Source of the DNA: Nitrososphaerota archaeon
Lineage (GTDB): Archaea > Thermoproteota > Nitrososphaeria > Nitrososphaerales > Nitrosopumilaceae
NCBI GenBank assembly: GCA_026708305.1
Contig: JAPOVD010000001.1
Span: 159,497-223,496, forward strand
Direction: 5' to 3'
Length of the DNA stretch: 64,000 nt
Position numbers and translations under genes: made by a program. The notes below the pieces were generated by a model. The model saw only the letters and a list, made by a program, of their open reading frames with translations, was not told the DNA's origin and did not search any database. Below, piece by piece: positions 47,623 to 57,247 of the stretch. How positions within the stretch are numbered: the stretch's first letter is position 1; every line of letters begins with the position of its first letter.

Positions 47623-49113
47623 TTGAAAAAAAAAGGCGTATTATTAATTATATTCATATCTTTTATGTTGATTTTGTGGGCAACTGTATCATCATTACCA
47701 TCATTTAAACCACAAAAAGAAATATCGAACGTTACTGATCTAAAAAATACACAATTATGTGGAAGCGATATCACAATGTCTAATCTATATTTAAATGAAT
47801 ATAAGTTACCAGAAAAATGTGGACAGCCTCTAGCACTAATTAGTGATCCGTATGAAAATTTGTGGTTCACACAAACTACCACCAATAGTGTTTCAAAATT
47901 TAACCAATTTAAAAAACTATTTTATACATATCACAATAATTATCAAACAAAAGAAAAATCAATGATATGGGGGATGGACTATTCTCATAACGAACTTTGG
48001 TATACTGGAAATCAAGACCATATTTGGAATTTTGATACAATTAGTAAAAATTACTATAAAATTTTATATCCATACCAAAATTCTTTACCTCAACGTATAA
48101 AAATAATGAATTATGAAATGATAATAAACGATTTTACAGGTAATAAAATTGTCATCATATCGCCAATTCCTATTTCACCAGACACAAATTATTTAGCAAT
48201 TACATCACCACTCAAAAACTCATTTACTAGTGATTTTGCAATAGATAGTAAAAAAAATATATGGTATACAAATTGGATATTTCAACAACATGGAAGTCTG
48301 ATAAAAACAAATTATCTGCTATACAAAAATGGCAATAATGATTTAACTAAACAAATGAAAGTTTATGAGTTACCTGATGATGTTATATCTCCAAACGGTT
48401 TAAGTATAGATAAAAATGATAATATATGGATAACAGACACATCTAGTAATTCATTCTTCAAATTTGCACCAAAATATGATGATAAAAATTTTATCAATTA
48501 CACAACATCAAATCCTCCTATATCCACATATGGAAATTATTCAGAAGTTATAAAAAATCCTATATCAAGACCGTATTGGAATGAAATTCAAGATGATAAA
48601 ATAATATTTAATGAACAAACTTCAAATTCAATTGCAGAATTCTATATAATGGACGAAAAATTAATTGAACGTTTAATACCTACAAAAAATCCAAACTGGG
48701 CAGATTGTGGTCATATTTTAGATTGTGGTATAAGTCAGTTATTTGGATTTACAATACATGAAAACAATATTTGGTTTACTGAATGGGTAGAAAATAATCT
48801 AGGAATGATAAATACATTAACATCAACATCATTTGATGTTAACATCATAGAATCACTTAAAACAAAAAACAGAATCCAGCTTATATTAAAAATATATTCA
48901 AAAGCTAATAACAACGTTATCAATATAATTAATAATACTACAAGTTTAAATACAGCTATAAACACACATAAAAATAAAATAATATTAGACGAAAATGAAT
49001 TTGTAGAATTAAAAAGCATTATAACTACAAACTCTTATTCAAAAGAAAAAATTTTAATAGGTGGTCGGAATAGCGATCTAACAATTTCAAAATATGTGAC
49101 AATAAATAATTGA
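47623..49113 (+). CDS. Membrane-anchored beta-propeller protein (streptogramin-lyase-like)
   Basis: A 496-aa protein. An N-terminal hydrophobic helix (GVLLIIFISFMLILWATV, ~5-22) anchors or exports it. Repeats resembling virginiamycin-B lyase blades follow: NLWFTQTTTNSVSKFN, ELWYTGNQDHIWNFD, NIWYTNWIFQQHG, NIWITDTSSNSFFKF and NNIWFTEWVENNLGMIN. The blade motif is clear but lyase activity is not implied; these propellers usually bind ligands at the cell surface. It overlaps truD by 4 bp. Confidence 0.85.
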   Translation: MKKKGVLLIIFISFMLILWATVSSLPSFKPQKEISNVTDLKNTQLCGSDITMSNLYLNEYKLPEKCGQPLALISDPYENLWFTQTTTNSVSKFNQFKKLFYTYHNNYQTKEKSMIWGMDYSHNELWYTGNQDHIWNFDTISKNYYKILYPYQNSLPQRIKIMNYEMIINDFTGNKIVIISPIPISPDTNYLAITSPLKNSFTSDFAIDSKKNIWYTNWIFQQHGSLIKTNYLLYKNGNNDLTKQMKVYELPDDVISPNGLSIDKNDNIWITDTSSNSFFKFAPKYDDKNFINYTTSNPPISTYGNYSEVIKNPISRPYWNEIQDDKIIFNEQTSNSIAEFYIMDEKLIERLIPTKNPNWADCGHILDCGISQLFGFTIHENNIWFTEWVENNLGMINTLTSTSFDVNIIESLKTKNRIQLILKIYSKANNNVINIINNTTSLNTAINTHKNKIILDENEFVELKSIITTNSYSKEKILIGGRNSDLTISKYVTINN

Positions 49114-50318
49114 TTCCAACAATTGATGAAAAAATAGGTATTTTTGTATATAGTACTAAGTTCAGTGGATGTAGAGGAATTATAAAAAAAAATATTGATG
49201 ATTTCATAGTTAAAGAAATTTTATCTAATAAAATAAAATATTTGTTAACAAACAATGACTATGGATATTCTCTATACAAATTAAAAAAATGGAATATGGA
49301 CACAATACATGCTTTAAATCATATATCAAAGAGATATAAAATACGACTAAAAGCAATAGGATTAAAAGATGCAAGAGCCATTACAGAGCAATATGTTTGT
49401 ACAATAAATAAAACTAAAATTAAAGAAAATATAAAAGAAAAACATTATAACTTAAATCCAGTATGTTTGTTATCAAAACCATTAACAAAAAAATATATGA
49501 TTGGTAATAGATTTAAAATTAAAATATCTAATTCAAATTCAAAACTAGCTAAATTTGAAGAATATGATGAAATTCTAAATTTTTTTGGGTATCAAAGATT
49601 TGGATCAAAACGGCCCATAACACACTTAATTGGAAAAGCAATATTACAAAAAAAATTTATGAAAGCAATAAAAATATTGTTGTCATCAACATCAAAATAT
49701 GATACAAAACAAAATATCGAAATAAGAAAGAAACTAGATGATGAATCAAATTATATAAAATACATTAATAAAATTCCAAGTAAAATGGATCTGGAGAAAA
49801 TAATACTTCGCGAAATGATCTTGCATAAAAATCCATTACGGTCTTTACGATCACTACCATTGTTTATTAGACGTTTTTTTATACAGTCTTATCAATCTTT
49901 TTTGTTCAACAAAACTTTAAGCATGGCTACTAAAAATAACGAAGTATATAAGCCATTAGAAAACGATGTATGTTTTGATGAAGAATTTAAATTGTGTAAA
50001 TTTAGTAGTGTAAGTAACAACATTAGACATAAATTAGCTGTTCCAATTATTGGATTTACGTATTACAAGAAAACAAGATTTCATCAATATATTAATAAAA
50101 TTTTGAATGATGAAAGAATAAGTCCAAAAGATTTTTTTATAAACGATATGCAAGAAAGCAGTAATGAAGGAGGTTTCAGACACGCTTTAATCAATTACGA
50201 TGATGATTTATACGTCAACGATAACATCATAAAATTTACTCTAAACAGAGGATGTTTTGCAACGATAGTGTTACGAGAGATAATAAAACCTGATGACCCT
50301 ATAAAATCTGGATTTTAG
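49110..50318 (+). CDS. truD: tRNA pseudouridine synthase D
   Basis: A 402-aa TruD/Pus7-type enzyme. DDFIVKEILSNK, RLKAIGLKDARAITEQYV with the catalytic Asp, NFFGYQRFGSKRPITHLIG and, near the C-terminus, LNRGCFATIVLREI are family landmarks. It isomerises a uridine (position 13 in tRNA, in characterised members). TTG start overlaps the preceding stop as TTGA. It converges with the geranylgeranyl reductase gene. Confidence 0.94.
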   Translation: MIPTIDEKIGIFVYSTKFSGCRGIIKKNIDDFIVKEILSNKIKYLLTNNDYGYSLYKLKKWNMDTIHALNHISKRYKIRLKAIGLKDARAITEQYVCTINKTKIKENIKEKHYNLNPVCLLSKPLTKKYMIGNRFKIKISNSNSKLAKFEEYDEILNFFGYQRFGSKRPITHLIGKAILQKKFMKAIKILLSSTSKYDTKQNIEIRKKLDDESNYIKYINKIPSKMDLEKIILREMILHKNPLRSLRSLPLFIRRFFIQSYQSFLFNKTLSMATKNNEVYKPLENDVCFDEEFKLCKFSSVSNNIRHKLAVPIIGFTYYKKTRFHQYINKILNDERISPKDFFINDMQESSNEGGFRHALINYDDDLYVNDNIIKFTLNRGCFATIVLREIIKPDDPIKSGF

Positions 50319-50320
50319 AT

Positions 50321-51529
50321 TCAAATACAAGTTAAATTATTTTTATGAATTGCTTGTTGCAAAATTTTAAAAAAATTACGAACTATAAAAGTTGGGTTTT
50401 TTCTAATCAGTTTTAGTAAATCTAGTACATCAAAATCAGACTTCATGAAATTTATTAATTCTGTTGCAGTAAAATTCTTTATTACATTAAGTTCTCTATC
50501 CCATTCATTATCCGTGAGTTTTAGCCATCTCTTTTGTATAACATAAGATAAAATTATCTTTTTATAGATAGATTTTTTCCATTGATTTTCATATTCAGCA
50601 AGGGAATGTTCAGAATAATTACTTTTATATATAGCTTTTGATGCTACTTTGCCTGCTACTTCACCAAATTTTATAGCATATCTTATTCCTTCTAAAACTA
50701 ATGGATTTGAATAGCCAGCAGAATCTCCAACAAGCAATAAATTATCATAAACTGTTTTTCTAGGACCATCATTCGGTACTAACCCATAATGTAGTTCTAT
50801 TGGAGTTATTTTTCCCAAATCATTAATAGGTCCGATCTTATTTTTAATAATTTTGTTTAAATTATCAATAGGATTTATACTAGAGTAGGGACGAGTGATT
50901 CCAACTCCAATTCGTACTATTTCTTTATTTACAGGAAATATCCATGCGTATCCAGATGGAGAATATTTACTTCCTACCATAAGAGACCAAGTATCAGGAA
51001 CAATGTTTTCAGCATATGATTCATATTCAGCGCCCACTCCAAATACATTCCATTGTTTTACCAATCCAAGAGATTGCGCAACAATAGATCTGAATCCACT
51101 TGCATCAATAATTATTTTTGATGAAAATCGATCATTATTTATGCTAATGCAATTTTGTTCTTTTTTCACGTTATATATTCTATTACCGGTAAATAATTTT
51201 GCTCCTTTTTTAACAGCTCTCATGGCCAAAAATTTGTATGTTTGTCTAATATCTAACACCGCTACAAATGGAGCTTTGTTTTTTATCATTATTTTATTAT
51301 TGGGAGAATAAAAAGCATAATTTTTTATTTTATTATAAAAATTTTTAGGTATTGAAAATTTTTCCATGTCATCTATCCATGTTACACCACTAGTTCTGAT
51401 TTTATTTGCTATATTATGTTCTTTTTCTATAATGGCTACTTTTATTCCATTAGACGCAGCAGAATAAGCCGCAGATGAACCTGCAGGCCCAGCACCTACA
51501 ACTATTAGATCATAATTTGTTTTATGCAA
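50321..51529 (-). CDS. Geranylgeranyl reductase family FAD oxidoreductase
   Basis: A 402-aa flavoprotein. FAD motif LIVVGAGPAGSSAAYSAA at ~6-23, the family segment around GYAWIFPVNKEIVRIGVGI, and LLLVGDSAGYSNPLVLEGIRYA are present. It would saturate isoprenoid chains of membrane lipids or quinones. Substrate specificity is not determinable by eye. Confidence 0.92.
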   Translation of the reverse strand: MHKTNYDLIVVGAGPAGSSAAYSAASNGIKVAIIEKEHNIANKIRTSGVTWIDDMEKFSIPKNFYNKIKNYAFYSPNNKIMIKNKAPFVAVLDIRQTYKFLAMRAVKKGAKLFTGNRIYNVKKEQNCISINNDRFSSKIIIDASGFRSIVAQSLGLVKQWNVFGVGAEYESYAENIVPDTWSLMVGSKYSPSGYAWIFPVNKEIVRIGVGITRPYSSINPIDNLNKIIKNKIGPINDLGKITPIELHYGLVPNDGPRKTVYDNLLLVGDSAGYSNPLVLEGIRYAIKFGEVAGKVASKAIYKSNYSEHSLAEYENQWKKSIYKKIILSYVIQKRWLKLTDNEWDRELNVIKNFTATELINFMKSDFDVLDLLKLIRKNPTFIVRNFFKILQQAIHKNNLTCI

Positions 51530-51584
51530 TTTAACAAGTATTAAGAACGCAATATAATCGATATTACAAGTCTTTCATACAAAA

Positions 51585-51794
51585 TTAAGTTTTCAATACA
51601 GATTTACCTTCAGAATCATTACGTCGTTCTTCATCCATACAAGATGTGTTAATCAGATCTCTATGCATATAACTATAATGTTTACCAGGTGTTTTTCTGC
51701 AAAATTTTTTATGCACAGCATGTTCAATTTTTAATGTTTGTTCATTCTCATGAAACATTTTTTTCCCACAATCTTGACAAATTAATTCAGGCAT
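51585..51794 (-). CDS. Small zinc-binding protein, unknown
   Basis: A 69-aa protein. LICQDCGKKMFH and the segment IEHAVHKKFC give a C-x2-C...H-x3-H-x3-C set consistent with a zinc finger. The C-terminal tail is polar. Divergent from the PNPOx-like gene across ~50 bp. Confidence 0.65.
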   Translation of the reverse strand: MPELICQDCGKKMFHENEQTLKIEHAVHKKFCRKTPGKHYSYMHRDLINTSCMDEERRNDSEGKSVLKT

Positions 51795-51847
51795 AATGTA
51801 TTAACTCAATATAATTATATATTTATTTTCAGAAGTAAAAACTAGAT

Positions 51848-52480
51848 ATGAAATTTATTGGTAAATTAAAAATGAAATCACGTAATAAGATAATTGAATT
51901 TTTAAACACTGAACATGTAGGAAGAATTGCTACTATAGACACAAATGGGTTTCCACAAGTAATTCCTATGAATTTTGTTTTTGCTAATGACTTCATATAT
52001 ATGCACTCGCATGTTAACGGAGAAAAGTTAGATAATATTGAATCAAATTCTAAAACAGGATTCGAAGTAGATAAAGAACTTGAATATTTACCTAGTTATT
52101 TTGAAGATGATGAAGATGCATCTTTTGCAGACACATTATACATAAGTGTAGTGATAAAAGGACTAAGCAAAATAATAAAAGGCAGGCATGAAAAAACATT
52201 CGCTTTAAATTCATTGATGAATAAATATCAACCAGAAGGAAGATACAAGCCAATAGAACCAAATATGAAAATACTTGATGCAGTTAAAATCATCCGAGTG
52301 AATCCAATAAGCATGACTGGTAAATATAAAATCGGTCAAAATTTGTCTGATAATGAAAAAATAGAACTGGCTAAAAAAATTCTAAAACGAAATTCGAATA
52401 CAGCAAAAGAGACATTGAAAATCATGGGAATTACGATTAAAGACGAGATTTTAAAAATTACCAGTGATTCAAACTGGTAA
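51848..52480 (+). CDS. Pyridoxamine 5'-phosphate oxidase-like flavin protein
   Basis: A 210-aa split-barrel protein. NTEHVGRIATIDTNGFPQVIP and YMHSHVNGEKLDNI are the flavin/F420-binding landmarks. Family members are FMN- or F420-dependent oxidoreductases. An internal acidic insertion (YFEDDEDASFAD) is notable. Substrate unknown. Confidence 0.88.
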   Translation: MKFIGKLKMKSRNKIIEFLNTEHVGRIATIDTNGFPQVIPMNFVFANDFIYMHSHVNGEKLDNIESNSKTGFEVDKELEYLPSYFEDDEDASFADTLYISVVIKGLSKIIKGRHEKTFALNSLMNKYQPEGRYKPIEPNMKILDAVKIIRVNPISMTGKYKIGQNLSDNEKIELAKKILKRNSNTAKETLKIMGITIKDEILKITSDSNW

Positions 52481-52538
52481 ATTTAATTAACATTTATTCA
52501 TATTGATTTAAATTCGATGTAAAGTTCAACATAAATAA

Positions 52539-54452
52539 TTGAATACTAATTTTTATCTAAGATCAAAATTCATTCCAGCTGGAGATCAACCACATGCAAT
52601 AAAAAAATTAACAATTGGATCAAAAAATAATAAAATTCAGACTTTGATGGGCGTTACTGGAAGTGGCAAAACATTTACGATTGCAAATATAATTAAAAAT
52701 CTATCGAAAAATACTTTAGTTATATCACATAATAAAACACTTGCTTTTCAATTATATACTGAATTCAAACAATTTTTTCCAAAAAACAATGTTGGTTATT
52801 TTGTAAGTTATTATGATTACTATCAACCAGAAAGCTATATATCACAAACTGATACATACGTAGAAAAAGCTACAAAAATTAACTCAAAAATAGAGAAAAT
52901 GAGATTAGATGCAACCACGATGTTGTTATCTGGAGAACCTACTATTATAGTATCTACAGTATCATGTATTTATTCTATAGGTGCACCAGAAAAATGGAAG
53001 AATTTAATATTATTGCTTCACGTAAATCAAAAAATCGCAATGTATTATGTAATTACAAAATTAATTAATGCAATGTATGAAAAAACAAACGATATATCAA
53101 AATCTGGTTGTTTTTATACAAGATTAAATGCATTATATATAACTTCACCATATAATGAATGCATCATAAGGATATTATTTAATAACAGTACAATAAAAAA
53201 TATTTGGATTTTAAACAAAACGAACTTAACTAGTAAAGAAGAAGTAAAAAAAATAAAAATTTTTCCAGCCAAACATCATGCAGTTGATGGAGACATAATA
53301 AAACGTGTAGTGAGATCCATTAAACGAGAATTAAAACTAAGGTCACAAGAATTAAATGGGATTAATAGGGAAAGATTAGAAACACGTGTCAATTACGATA
53401 TAGAAATGTTAGAGGAAACAGGCCATTGTAAAGGAATTGAGAACTATTCACGTTATTTTGACAATAGATCAATTGGAGAAAAACCATCATGCTTGTTAGA
53501 TTATTTTTCTAACGATTATTTGTTAATAATTGATGAGTCTCATGTAACAATACCACAATTACATGGCATGTATAATGGAGATCATGCACGTAAAAAAATG
53601 TTAGTGAATTATGGATTTAGATTACCTAGTGCATATGATAATCGGCCACTAAAATTCGAAGAATTTGAAAAATATATGAAAAATACTATATTTTTATCTG
53701 CAACTCCATCAAAGTACGAATTAGAAAAATCATCTCAAATAGTAGAACAGATAATAAGACCTACAGGATTAGTAGATCCTGAAATATTTGTAAAACCGAC
53801 TAAAAACCAAATGCAAAATATAATTTTCGAAATAAGAAAAAGAATGCAACAAAATAAACGTGTGCTTATAACCACGTTAACGAAGAGGATGGCAGAAGAT
53901 CTTACAGATTATATTTTAGAAAAAAATATTAGAGCAAAGTATATACATTCTGAGATCATCAATTTAGAAAGAACAAAAATAATAAACGAATTGCGTACAG
54001 GAGAAATAGACGTTTTAGTAGGAATAAATCTACTTAGAGAAGGATTAGATATACCTGAAGTATCATTAGTGATTATTTTAGATGCAAACAAAGAAGGATT
54101 CTTGAGAAATACAACAAGTTTAATTCAAACTTTTGGTCGTGCTTCTAGAAATAAAAATGGCGTTGTCATTATGTATTCTGACAATATTACAAAATCAATG
54201 CAAACTGCAATTGACGAAACAAATAGACGTAGAAAAAAACAATTGGAACACAATAAAAGATTACAGATAACACCAAAAACTATCAATAAACCAATAGAAG
54301 ATAAAATAGATAAAATATATAATGATGATATTAATGTATTGAACATTAAAATGAAAGATGCATCACATAGTCTAGATTTTGAAGAAGCTATAAAATATAG
54401 AAATATCATTAATGCTATAGAAAAAAAACGTACAAATACAAATTCAAAATGA
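52539..54452 (+). CDS. uvrB: Excinuclease ABC subunit B
   Basis: A 637-aa UvrB. Walker A GVTGSGKTFTIA near residue 38, beta-hairpin region YYDYYQPESYISQTDTYVEK, the DEAH-like box LLIIDESH, YGFRLPSAYDNRPL, helicase motif LREGLDIPEVSLV and motif VI QTFGRASRN. The C-terminal UVR domain (SLDFEEAIKYRNIINAIEKK) is intact. Residues ~165-255 (damage-binding domain 2) are strongly diverged and shorter than usual. TTG start. uvrC follows 66 bp downstream; uvrA is not in the window. Confidence 0.96.
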   Translation: MNTNFYLRSKFIPAGDQPHAIKKLTIGSKNNKIQTLMGVTGSGKTFTIANIIKNLSKNTLVISHNKTLAFQLYTEFKQFFPKNNVGYFVSYYDYYQPESYISQTDTYVEKATKINSKIEKMRLDATTMLLSGEPTIIVSTVSCIYSIGAPEKWKNLILLLHVNQKIAMYYVITKLINAMYEKTNDISKSGCFYTRLNALYITSPYNECIIRILFNNSTIKNIWILNKTNLTSKEEVKKIKIFPAKHHAVDGDIIKRVVRSIKRELKLRSQELNGINRERLETRVNYDIEMLEETGHCKGIENYSRYFDNRSIGEKPSCLLDYFSNDYLLIIDESHVTIPQLHGMYNGDHARKKMLVNYGFRLPSAYDNRPLKFEEFEKYMKNTIFLSATPSKYELEKSSQIVEQIIRPTGLVDPEIFVKPTKNQMQNIIFEIRKRMQQNKRVLITTLTKRMAEDLTDYILEKNIRAKYIHSEIINLERTKIINELRTGEIDVLVGINLLREGLDIPEVSLVIILDANKEGFLRNTTSLIQTFGRASRNKNGVVIMYSDNITKSMQTAIDETNRRRKKQLEHNKRLQITPKTINKPIEDKIDKIYNDDINVLNIKMKDASHSLDFEEAIKYRNIINAIEKKRTNTNSK

Positions 54453-54518
54453 CATAAATATGTTTAAAATTTTGTCATATAAAAAATATTCTTATATGCT
54501 AATTCATAAATAAGTTAA

Positions 54519-56123
54519 ATGATTTTTAATATCAATAATATAAAACAAATTCCACAACACACTGGTATCTATATAATGAAAAATGAATCTTCTGATATTT
54601 TATATATTGGCAAAGCAAAAAATTTAAGAAATCGTATACGATCATATTTAAATAATCAAGATGTCAAGACCAGAAAATTATTAAATGAAGTTTACGACAT
54701 AATATTTATACTAACTAACAATGAAAAAGAAGCTTTTCTCCTAGAATCAAACATGATAAAACAATATCGCCCCAAATTTAACATAGAACTAAAGGATCAG
54801 CAAAAATATACATATTTAATGATCACGAATGAAAAATTTCCACGACTCTCTGTAGCACGTAGATCAAAAGATGGTAAATTTATAGGGAAGGGTAAAGTAT
54901 ATGGGCCAATAACTGTAGGTAGTTCCAAAACATTGACAATTGGTAAATTGCGTAAAATATTTAAAATTCGAATATGTAAAAATTTACCATCAAAGGCATG
55001 TTTGGAATATCATATAGGCAATTGTGATGCCCCATGTGAATTTAAAAGTGCACAAATTGAATATAACAAAAATGTTCAAGAATTGGAAAAAATATTAGCT
55101 GATAAAAATGAATTAACTAATTTTAGAAATAAATTAGAAATTAAAATGATGCAATGTGCAAATTTATTAAAATTTGAAGAATCATTAGAAATAAAAAAGA
55201 CATTAGCTTTAATAGACGAACTTAATACTGAACAGAGTATAGAACATGTAAATTATTATGATGAAGAATATTTTGGTTTAAAAATAGATAAACAAATTGT
55301 GTATATCATGACATTTAGGCAAAAATATGGTGTGATTAGAGACAATAAAAGATTTTCATTTGATTTGATATGCGACAACACATTCAGTAATTTTTTATAT
55401 CAATATTATTCCACATCAGAAATTCCTAATGTGATAATATCTAATGAACTCCCTAGCAATGTTAAACTTTTAGAATTGTTATTTTCTGAAAAAAGCAATA
55501 AACAAGTAAAAATAATAACACCATTAAATATACGACAAAAAAACTTGATGAAGTTGATTATGAAAAATATCAATCAACACATGAGTATATTGTCACCAGG
55601 AACATTAGAATTAAAACAAATGTTAAAAATGTTAAATGAACCAAAAATAATTGAGTGTTTTGATGTATCTAATTATGGAAATGAATATGCAGTGGGATCA
55701 ATGTCTAGATTTGTAGATGGCTATCCTGATACATCAAATTATAAAAAATTTAGAATTAAAACAATATATGGTGTAAACGATTTTGCTATGATTTATGAAA
55801 TTGTAAAACGCAGATATTGTAAAATTAATCAAAAATTAATGCCAGATCTGATATTAATTGACGGTGGAAAAGGACAATTAAGAATGGCCGAAAAAGCACT
55901 ACGTGAGTTAAAATTTGATACACCATGTATATCTATTGCAAAAAAAAAAGAAAAAGTTTTCATGCGCAATGAAACTATTATAATGCCAAAAAATAATTTA
56001 GGATTAATGATTTTACAGCATGCTAGGGATGAAGCACATAGATTTGCAATAAATTATAATAAAACTATTAGAAAAAAATATTTAAGTAAATCACATCATG
56101 ATCATTTTGTGTTTTTGAAGTAA
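54519..56123 (+). CDS. uvrC: Excinuclease ABC subunit C, short form without HhH domain
   Basis: A 534-aa UvrC. GIY-YIG nuclease TGIYIMKNESSDILYIGKAK (~12-31), UVR motif LLKFEESLEIKKTLALIDEL, then the RNase H-like nuclease with ECFDVSNYGNEYAVG, LILIDGGKGQL and DEAHRFA supplying Asp, Asp and His. The protein stops about 20 residues later, where full-length homologues (~600 aa) continue into a helix-hairpin-helix pair. Overlaps the convergent luciferase-like gene by 22 bp. Confidence 0.95.
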   Translation: MIFNINNIKQIPQHTGIYIMKNESSDILYIGKAKNLRNRIRSYLNNQDVKTRKLLNEVYDIIFILTNNEKEAFLLESNMIKQYRPKFNIELKDQQKYTYLMITNEKFPRLSVARRSKDGKFIGKGKVYGPITVGSSKTLTIGKLRKIFKIRICKNLPSKACLEYHIGNCDAPCEFKSAQIEYNKNVQELEKILADKNELTNFRNKLEIKMMQCANLLKFEESLEIKKTLALIDELNTEQSIEHVNYYDEEYFGLKIDKQIVYIMTFRQKYGVIRDNKRFSFDLICDNTFSNFLYQYYSTSEIPNVIISNELPSNVKLLELLFSEKSNKQVKIITPLNIRQKNLMKLIMKNINQHMSILSPGTLELKQMLKMLNEPKIIECFDVSNYGNEYAVGSMSRFVDGYPDTSNYKKFRIKTIYGVNDFAMIYEIVKRRYCKINQKLMPDLILIDGGKGQLRMAEKALRELKFDTPCISIAKKKEKVFMRNETIIMPKNNLGLMILQHARDEAHRFAINYNKTIRKKYLSKSHHDHFVFLK

Positions 56124-57193
56124 GGAATAACAGTAGATGCAAATTTGTCTATTGAACCAAAATAATTTTTGCCCCAAAATCGTATTACAAAATGATTAAC
56201 TCCTGCTTTGATAAATCTTTCAAATACAGGTATCATATCATCTGGATTCCCAACTGCTGTAGATGAACGAGACACAGAATCTGGTATAGTAGTAGCGGCT
56301 TCTCTCATTTTCACGATCCATTCTTGATTAGACATAGAATATTCAGTGAAGTATTTTTTGAAATCAAATCCTTCTATTTCTTTAATATTATGAACTCGTA
56401 ATATTTCTGGTTTAAATAAACTTACTTTTACAGCTTCTTTCATTCTTGCCCATGATGCTTCTGCATCATCAGAAAAATAAACATCTATATCTAATGCATA
56501 TTGGAAATCATCATCATCTCGATTATTATCTTTCATTGATCGTTTTATTACAGATTTATGATCCTCAAATAATTCAGGAGTGTAACCTATTGGTAACCAA
56601 CCGTCTCCATATTTACCTACTAATGCAAGAGTTCTTTTTCCACCAGCAGCCATATAAATTGGAGGATGTGGTTTTCTTATAGGTTTAGCTTGTAAGCAAG
56701 CATTACCTAACTTATAAAATTTACCATCAAAATTAACTAGATTATCCGGAGATGAATTATAAAGGAGTTTTATTACTTGTAATTGTTCTTCCCATTTGCT
56801 AACTGGCTTTTCAAATGGAATGTAAAATTCCTTTAAATTTTGAGCTTCACCAGCACCTATACCAAGAATTCCTCTTCCTTTTGATACTCTATCAAGAGTT
56901 ATAGAAGACAAAGCAATATTGGAAGGATGCCTTCTAATTGCATCAGTAACACAAGTACCAAGTTCTACATTTTGTGTAATGGAAGCTAATGCAGATAACA
57001 TAACCCAGGGATCATTAACTATAGCTTTCGGCCATTGAGGTACGTTAGAATGATCCATATACCATATAGAATCATAGCCAATTTTATCTGCAAGCATACA
57101 AGCTGTTATAATTTGATCTTCAGAAAGTCCAGCTCTAGCAACATTTAAACCATTTTGTATTCCAAATTTTAACATATCTAGTTTACTCATCAT
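56102..57193 (-). CDS. Luciferase-like F420-dependent oxidoreductase (methylene-H4MPT reductase-like)
   Basis: A 363-aa LLM-fold enzyme. The N-terminal FGIQNGLNVARAGLSED, DSIWYMDHSNV, ELGTCVTDAIRRHPSNIA and GRGILGIGAGEAQNLKEF fit the MER-like branch that uses F420. With CofE in the window, F420 use is plausible. The substrate (pterin, or another carbonyl compound) is not clear. The start at 57193 has a second Met three codons in. Confidence 0.87.
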   Translation of the reverse strand: MMSKLDMLKFGIQNGLNVARAGLSEDQIITACMLADKIGYDSIWYMDHSNVPQWPKAIVNDPWVMLSALASITQNVELGTCVTDAIRRHPSNIALSSITLDRVSKGRGILGIGAGEAQNLKEFYIPFEKPVSKWEEQLQVIKLLYNSSPDNLVNFDGKFYKLGNACLQAKPIRKPHPPIYMAAGGKRTLALVGKYGDGWLPIGYTPELFEDHKSVIKRSMKDNNRDDDDFQYALDIDVYFSDDAEASWARMKEAVKVSLFKPEILRVHNIKEIEGFDFKKYFTEYSMSNQEWIVKMREAATTIPDSVSRSSTAVGNPDDMIPVFERFIKAGVNHFVIRFWGKNYFGSIDKFASTVIPYFKNTK

Positions 57194-57247
57194 ATAAGTG
57201 AAGTAACGATGTACTTAAGTTTAGTCTGCTGATTTATGAAATATTGC

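Noticed and set aside
52990-53310. Possible frameshift in uvrB domain 2
   Set aside because: The frame stays open and resumes canonical motifs downstream without a change of frame, so divergence is more likely than error.
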